Made by a program: the position numbers and the translations under genes. From REEB426 sp964551975 (GTDB lineage: Bacteria > Actinomycetota > Actinomycetes > S36-B12), in NCBI GenBank assembly GCA_964551975.1, contig CAZKFI010000100.1, forward strand, positions 1 to 6,317: a DNA stretch of 6,317 nt, in the 5' to 3' direction. The notes under the pieces were generated by a model that saw only the letters and a list, made by a program, of their open reading frames with translations, had not been told where the DNA came from and searched no databases. How positions within the stretch are numbered: position 1 is the first letter of the stretch; every line of letters starts with the position of its first letter. Below, piece by piece: positions 6,220 to 6,317 of this stretch.

Positions 6220-6317
6220 CTACTCGCCGAGGAATCTTCCGAATACTTCAGCACGACGGGCAGGACGCCCGGTACGTGCTTCGACCTTGTCGGCACTGCT
6301 CATCACAGCAAGGCCCA
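6220..6317 (-). CDS. C-terminal end of an unidentified gene upstream of gcdH (partial)
   Basis: On the minus strand one frame is open from the window edge to a TAG at 6222-6220. It encodes 31 residues rich in Arg and Ala and ends EVFGRFLGE; the middle part reads EARTGRPARRA. It stops 12 bases before the gcdH ATG on the same strand, the spacing expected of a gene in the same operon. Nothing in so short a tail identifies a family. An in-frame ATG (6305-6303) could in principle start a 27-residue peptide, but no good ribosome site precedes it, so the tail of a longer gene beyond the window is more likely. Confidence is limited by the short length. Confidence 0.5.
   Translation of the reverse strand, partial: GLAVMSSADKVEARTGRPARRAEVFGRFLGE

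Overview
The window looks like ordinary chromosome from a fairly GC-rich bacterium, most likely an actinomycete (Actinomycetota). This is inferred from codon use, GTG start options, strong GGAGG-type ribosome sites and an Ala-rich export signal on a secreted S1 protease. I cannot name a genus. There are no RNA genes, insertion sequences, phage genes, CRISPR arrays or long repeats, and nothing here looks like a defence or mobile system.

Plus strand, 1-2731: the 3' part of a small two-TM/pore-loop potassium channel gene is cut by the window's left edge. It is followed after 26 bases by a propionyl-CoA synthetase-type acyl-CoA ligase (prpE/ACSS3 type), and 7 bases later by a small VOC/glyoxalase-fold protein. 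The spacing suggests one transcript.

Minus strand, 2728-6317, transcribed right to left: first the last 31 codons of an unidentified gene, then a glutaryl-CoA dehydrogenase (gcdH), then a class III CoA-transferase of the succinyl-CoA:glutarate type (SUGCT/GcdG-like), then a secreted trypsin-fold serine protease with an unrecognised C-terminal domain of about 100 residues. Gaps are 12, 9 and 39 bases, so these may be co-transcribed. The dehydrogenase and transferase make a coherent module. The transferase would activate glutarate with CoA from succinyl-CoA, and the dehydrogenase would oxidise and decarboxylate glutaryl-CoA to crotonyl-CoA, which enters beta-oxidation. This is the end of lysine/glutarate catabolism.

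The two gene groups converge and overlap by four bases at 2728-2731, where their stop codons interlock, leaving no intergenic terminator. No stretch over 300 bases lacks a gene; every gap is under 40 bases. The points most worth a second look are the protease (odd specificity pocket, unassigned C-terminal domain, hairpin over its ribosome site) and the interlocked stops. I see no convincing new biological system.
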